Source: Sphingomonas_L flavalba_A
GTDB lineage: Bacteria > Pseudomonadota > Alphaproteobacteria > Sphingomonadales > Sphingomonadaceae
Assembly: GCF_047553045.1 (NCBI RefSeq)
Contig: NZ_CP180208.1
Span: forward strand, 1,984,001-2,048,000
DNA: 64,000 nt
Direction: 5' to 3'
Below the pieces are notes generated by a model. The model was not told where the DNA came from. It saw nothing but the letters and a program-made list of their open reading frames with translations, and did not search any database. Of this stretch, positions 60,585 to 64,000 are shown one piece after another. A program made the translations under genes and the position numbers. The first letter of the stretch is position 1. Each line of letters begins with the position of its first letter.

Positions 60585-61489
60585 TACGCGGTCTCGATCC
60601 CCGGCGCCGGGCGCCGCGCGACAACAAGGCATCCCGCCACGATCAATCCCGCACCCACCATCGTCAATACTCCCAGCGTTTCGCCGAACACCCAATAGCC
60701 AAGCAGGCTGCCCCAGATGAAGGCGGTATATTCCACCGCCGACAGATAACTCGCTTCCGCCCGGGCATAGGCCCAGGACAGCAGCATAAGCGATATGAAC
60801 GACAGCAGCGCCGCAACCCCGATCAGCGGCAACGAACCGGTCGGCGGCAGCCGCTCGAAGAACAGCGGCGCGGCCAGCAGCAGACCGGCGCCCAGCGTCA
60901 GGTTGAGGAAGAACGCCACCTCCACCGGCGGCGCCAGCTGCGCCTGCCGCCGCATCAGGATCAGGTTATAGGCGTAAAGCGCCGCCGCGCCGAGGATGGC
61001 GATCGCCGCCCATAACACCTCCGGCCCGACCGCGACCCGCAACTCACCGGCGACGATGGTCAGTACCCCGCCAAACGCGATCAGAGACCCGACCACCGCG
61101 CCGGCACCCACCGCCTCGCCCAGCAGCAGTGCTGCCAGAAACAGGGTCATCAGCGGCGCGATGAAGGTCAGCGCGATGCCCGGCGCCAGCGGCATCCGCA
61201 CGATGCCCCAGAAGAACAGCAGCACCGACAGACCCGAAACCAGCCCGCGCAGGCCGTGCAGGCGCAGCAGCTTTGGCGCCGGCCAGCCGCGCTTTGATGC
61301 CAGGAACGGTCCGATGCCGATGGCGACCCCCGCCAGGCTGCGCCACAGCACGGCGCTATAGACGCCGATGTCGATCGAAAGCTGCTTCATCGCCGCGTCC
61401 ATCGCCGCGAAACAGGCGACGCCGGTCGCGGCGACGGCGAAGGCGATGACCGGCGGAGTTGGGCGCGGCGGCGACATGGCCGGCCGCAT
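60584..61489 (-). CDS. EamA/DMT-family transporter
   Basis: A 301-residue protein with 10 hydrophobic helices in two EamA repeats (repeat 1 near ACFAAMDAAMKQLS and ALTFIAPLMTLFLAALLLGE; repeat 2 near SAVEYTAFIWGSLLGYWVFGE). The family exports amino acids, metabolites or drugs; substrate unknown. The start at 61489 is used; Met5 (61477) is an alternative. Its TAA stop shares bases with the SMR gene start (TAATG). Confidence 0.88.
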   Translation of the reverse strand: MRPAMSPPRPTPPVIAFAVAATGVACFAAMDAAMKQLSIDIGVYSAVLWRSLAGVAIGIGPFLASKRGWPAPKLLRLHGLRGLVSGLSVLLFFWGIVRMPLAPGIALTFIAPLMTLFLAALLLGEAVGAGAVVGSLIAFGGVLTIVAGELRVAVGPEVLWAAIAILGAAALYAYNLILMRRQAQLAPPVEVAFFLNLTLGAGLLLAAPLFFERLPPTGSLPLIGVAALLSFISLMLLSWAYARAEASYLSAVEYTAFIWGSLLGYWVFGETLGVLTMVGAGLIVAGCLVVARRPAPGIETA

Positions 61490-61534
61490 AGCCGAGCCGC
61501 TACGGCTTGTCCTGCTCTTAAGCGCCCCCGTCCG

Positions 61535-62044
61535 CTAGCGCAGCGTCATCCGGTCGCCGTCGATCGCCACCGAGCCGAGCCGGGACAGGAAGGACTGGCC
61601 GAGCAACGACACGTCAAGCCCGTCGCCGACGATCGCCGCCCGCACCTGTCGCGCTTCGCCACCGGCCACCACCATCCGGTCGATTACCACCGGCTTCCCC
61701 CGCACCGCGCCGGACGCGCCGCGCCCGATCACGGCGAATTCCGCCGGAGAGAAATTGAGACCGATCCGCCGCGCATCGTCCACGGTCAGCGCGACCAGCG
61801 ACGCGCCGGTATCGACCAGAAATCGTACCGGCTGGCCGTCGACACGGGCGTCCACGTAGAAATGGCCGTCGGGCGCGCGGGTGATCGCCGCATCCAGCGG
61901 CGAAAGTGTCGGCGCCGCCATGCCCGCGGCAACCGACACGGGCGGCGGCGCGGCCAACGGGCTGGCCGGCTGGCTGTCGGGCAGGATCAGCCCCAGCGAC
62001 AGCCCAAGCGCGATCGCAAGCAGCAGCAGTCTGATGGCCATCAT
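61535..62044 (-). CDS. Retropepsin-like aspartic protease (TIGR02281 type)
   Basis: A 169-residue single-domain protein with an N-terminal membrane helix (residues 3-21) that probably anchors it facing the periplasm. The active-site triad is DTGAS (FLVDTGASLVAL, about residue 78), and SLLGQSFLSRLGSVAIDG near the C-terminus provides the flap/hydrophobic-Gly element of retropepsins. It would act as a dimer. Small clan AA proteases of this group are common in Alphaproteobacteria; substrates are unknown. Confidence 0.88.
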   Translation of the reverse strand: MMAIRLLLLAIALGLSLGLILPDSQPASPLAAPPPVSVAAGMAAPTLSPLDAAITRAPDGHFYVDARVDGQPVRFLVDTGASLVALTVDDARRIGLNFSPAEFAVIGRGASGAVRGKPVVIDRMVVAGGEARQVRAAIVGDGLDVSLLGQSFLSRLGSVAIDGDRMTLR

Positions 62045-62144
62045 CCCCCGCTAACGGCAAAACGCTGCCGAACGATGGGGCATAGTGGTGAACGCCGCTT
62101 TAGGCAGCCGCAGTCCAGTCCGTTCCGGACGCGATATGACGCAC

Positions 62145-63260
62145 TCAGGCCGCCCGCTTCGCCTCGGCCGCCTCGATCTCCGCCGCCTTCGCCTCGACGA
62201 GCTTGACGATATGGTCGACCATGTCGGCATCGTTGACATGGTGGTCGGTCACGCCGGACAGGTAGACCATATGCTTGCCGGCGCCGCCGCCGGTGATGCC
62301 GATGTCGGTCTCGCGCGCCTCACCGGGGCCGTTGACCACGCAGCCGAGCACCGACAGCGACAGCGGGGTGCGGATGTGCTGCAGCCGCTCCTCCAATATC
62401 TGCACGGTGCGTATCACGTCGAATCCTTGCCGCGCGCAGGACGGGCAGGACACGACGCGTACGCCCCGGTTGCGGATGCCCAGCGCCTTCAAAATCTCGA
62501 ATCCGACGCGCACTTCCTCTTCGGGCGCGGCAGACAGCGACACGCGGATCGTGTCGCCGATGCCGAACCACAGCAGTGATCCAATGCCGACCGCCGACTT
62601 GACCGTGCCGCCGATCAGCCCGCCCGCTTCGGTAATACCCAGGTGCAACGGACAATCGACCGCTTCGGCCAGTTGCTGATACGCCGCCACCGCCAGGAAC
62701 ACGTCGGATGCCTTGACCGCCACCTTATAGTCGCGAAAGCCGTGGTCCTCCAGAATACGGATATGGTCGAGCGCACTTTCGACCAGCGCCTCCGGGCACG
62801 GCTCGCCATATTTTTCCAGCAGGTCCTTTTCCAGCGACCCGGCGTTGACGCCGATGCGGATCGCGCAGCCATTGGCGCGCGCGGCGGCGATCACCTCGCG
62901 CACCCGGTCGGCGGAGCCGATATTGCCGGGGTTGATCCGCAGGCAGGCGGCCCCGGCATCGGCCGCCTCCAGCGCCCGCTTGTAGTGGAAATGGATGTCG
63001 GCGACGATCGGCACCCGCACCGCGCGGACGATCTGCTTCAGCGCCGCCGTGCTCTCCGCATCCGGGCAGGATACACGGATAATATCGACACCCGCCTCCT
63101 CGCAGCGGCGGATCTGGTCGATCGTCGCGCGCGCATCGGATGTCGGCGTATTGGTCATCGTCTGGACGGTAACCGGGGCATCGCCGCCGACGGGGACGGT
63201 GCCAACCATGATCTGGCGGGACTGACGGCGCGTAATGTCGCGCCACGGACGGATGGACAT
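62145..63260 (-). CDS. ispG: 4-hydroxy-3-methylbut-2-enyl diphosphate synthase
   Basis: A 371-residue iron-sulfur enzyme of the MEP isoprenoid pathway that converts 2-C-methyl-D-erythritol 2,4-cyclodiphosphate to HMBPP. The N-terminal TIM barrel begins VGTVPVGGDAPVTVQTMTNT; RINPGNIG, IRIGVNAGSLEKDLLEKYG and LHLGITEAGG are family hallmarks. The cluster-binding domain has CPSCAR and LGCVVNGPGEA, which supply the three Cys ligands, and a Glu. Length fits the compact bacterial form without the plant/Chlamydia insert. Essential in most bacteria with this pathway. Confidence 0.97.
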   Translation of the reverse strand: MSIRPWRDITRRQSRQIMVGTVPVGGDAPVTVQTMTNTPTSDARATIDQIRRCEEAGVDIIRVSCPDAESTAALKQIVRAVRVPIVADIHFHYKRALEAADAGAACLRINPGNIGSADRVREVIAAARANGCAIRIGVNAGSLEKDLLEKYGEPCPEALVESALDHIRILEDHGFRDYKVAVKASDVFLAVAAYQQLAEAVDCPLHLGITEAGGLIGGTVKSAVGIGSLLWFGIGDTIRVSLSAAPEEEVRVGFEILKALGIRNRGVRVVSCPSCARQGFDVIRTVQILEERLQHIRTPLSLSVLGCVVNGPGEARETDIGITGGGAGKHMVYLSGVTDHHVNDADMVDHIVKLVEAKAAEIEAAEAKRAA

Positions 63261-63433
63261 GGACCTTGCTCGAACCTTTCGATGCCGCGGCTATAGCGCG
63301 GTCCGCCCGGGGAAGCGAGGACAGTCGGGCGGGCGCGCGCCACGCACGGACAGCCGCTTGTCCTTCCCCCATCATTTGCCGCCGCGCGTCCGGCGCCCCT
63401 ATCCTGCTCGCGACACAACAAAAAGGGGACGAC

Positions 63434-64000
63434 ATGGGTCAGCGGTGGGGTCAGCGGTGGGGACAATGGACGAGCGTGGCCGCCATGCTGGCGCTGCTTG
63501 CCGGCTGCGCCGGGCACAAAGGCCGGCCAGCCGCGCCAACGCCAACGCCCGCACCGGCGCCAGCCCCCTCACCCACACCAACGCCCGCCCCTGCCCCGGC
63601 GGCGATCAACCGCGGCATCAGCGGGGCGGAGGCAGCCTGGCACCTGCGCGCCGCGCTCAACGTCGCCGCGCTCAGTTGCAACGACCGCGCGCTCGCCGAT
63701 CGCTACAACCGGCTTCTGCAGGATCGGCGGGCACCGCTCGCCGCCGCCTATGCGGCCGAAACCGCCCGCTTCGCCAGCGCCGGCGGGCAGGCCGCGCTCG
63801 ATAGCCACATGACGCAGGTTTACAATCATTTCGCCCTGCCCGCCGATCGCGCCGCCTTCTGCGCGGCGGCGGCCGAGGCGCTGGCCGGCGCCGCCGGGGC
63901 GGACCTGCCCGGCTACGCCCCGGCCGCGCTCGCCCGGCTCGATGCCCCGCCGCCAGTCCGTGCCACGGCCGCGATCGCCACCGCCAGAGCCGCCCCGGTC
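63434..64000 (+). CDS. Hypothetical lipoprotein, 3' end outside window
   Basis: An open frame from the ATG at 63434 (behind AAGGGGA) to the window edge, at least 189 residues. The start is MGQRWGQRWGQW, from a tandem GGGTCAGCGGT repeat, followed by a hydrophobic segment and a lipobox (LALLAGC, Cys about residue 25). A Pro/Thr/Ala-rich linker (PTPTPAPAPAPSPT) then leads to a helical domain beginning ISGAEAAWHLRAALNVAALSC. Two cysteines in this part (LSCND and AAFCAAA) could form a disulfide. I do not recognise a named family. It is divergent from ispG. Confidence 0.75.
   Translation, partial: MGQRWGQRWGQWTSVAAMLALLAGCAGHKGRPAAPTPTPAPAPAPSPTPTPAPAPAAINRGISGAEAAWHLRAALNVAALSCNDRALADRYNRLLQDRRAPLAAAYAAETARFASAGGQAALDSHMTQVYNHFALPADRAAFCAAAAEALAGAAGADLPGYAPAALARLDAPPPVRATAAIATARAAPV

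Noticed and set aside
63434..63470. Tandem GGGTCAGCGGT repeat as a regulatory or CRISPR-like element
   Set aside because: Only two copies, in frame within the signal peptide of a lipoprotein; best seen as a coding duplication.

Overview
The window is high-GC DNA with tightly packed genes, many ATGA start/stop overlaps, four TonB-dependent outer-membrane receptors, an EipA/DUF1134 protein, a TIGR02281-type aspartic protease and IspG. This gene content points to an alphaproteobacterium, most likely a member of the Sphingomonadales. No rRNA, CRISPR array or prophage was seen. The only RNA gene found is a tRNA-Ser(GGA). Both window ends cut genes: a YdbH-like protein on the left and a lipoprotein on the right.

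Layout. 0-11.5 kb: YdbH-like envelope protein; a LysR regulator divergent from a leucine/isovalerate catabolic operon (liuA-liuB-liuD); an MHS-type transporter; a 3-oxoadipyl-CoA thiolase; EipA. 11.6-12.4 kb: tRNA-Ser followed by two decayed insertion-sequence fragments. 12.5-17.5 kb: AbgB-like M20 hydrolase, a hypothetical protein, GNAT and TPR proteins. 17.7-28.5 kb: a catabolic locus, probably for a small nitrogen-containing compound: Asp/Glu-racemase-family protein, MFS transporter, RidA-like protein, a frameshifted LysR gene, a divergent LDH2-fold protein, a dedicated TonB receptor, a creatinase/ectoine-hydrolase-like M24 protein, a class V aminotransferase-fold enzyme and a carbamoylase-type M20 hydrolase. 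28.6-31.2 kb: a sulfide/persulfide module (TSUP exporter, rhodanese-DUF2892, BigR/SqrR-type ArsR, divergent persulfide dioxygenase). 31.2-44 kb: an iron module (Fe3+ ABC transporter, two-component system, siderophore receptor, PiuC, FMN 2-hydroxyacid oxidase, TonB) with two Fur-like boxes, running into DUF2147 and two L,D-transpeptidases.

44-55.7 kb is the most interesting part. A sigma-54 enhancer-binding protein carries, in place of a usual sensor, an N-terminal TIM-barrel domain homologous to an enzyme encoded in the operon it faces. Downstream lie a Tm-1/UPF0261 protein, a stand-alone TIM-barrel protein, a ThuA-cupin fusion, a DUF1080 protein, a quinoprotein-like lipoprotein with a cytochrome c tail, and a TonB receptor. 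Two consensus -24/-12 promoters occur, one before the Tm-1 gene and one before the quinoprotein gene. Each is preceded at the same distance by a related dyad (TGTTACC...GGWGACA). Together these look like one sigma-54 regulon for uptake and processing of an unidentified, possibly sugar-like, substrate.

55.9-60.2 kb: a nitric-oxide response group (NnrS, DUF488, quinol-type NorB). 60.3-64 kb: SMR and EamA transporters, the aspartic protease, IspG and a truncated lipoprotein gene.
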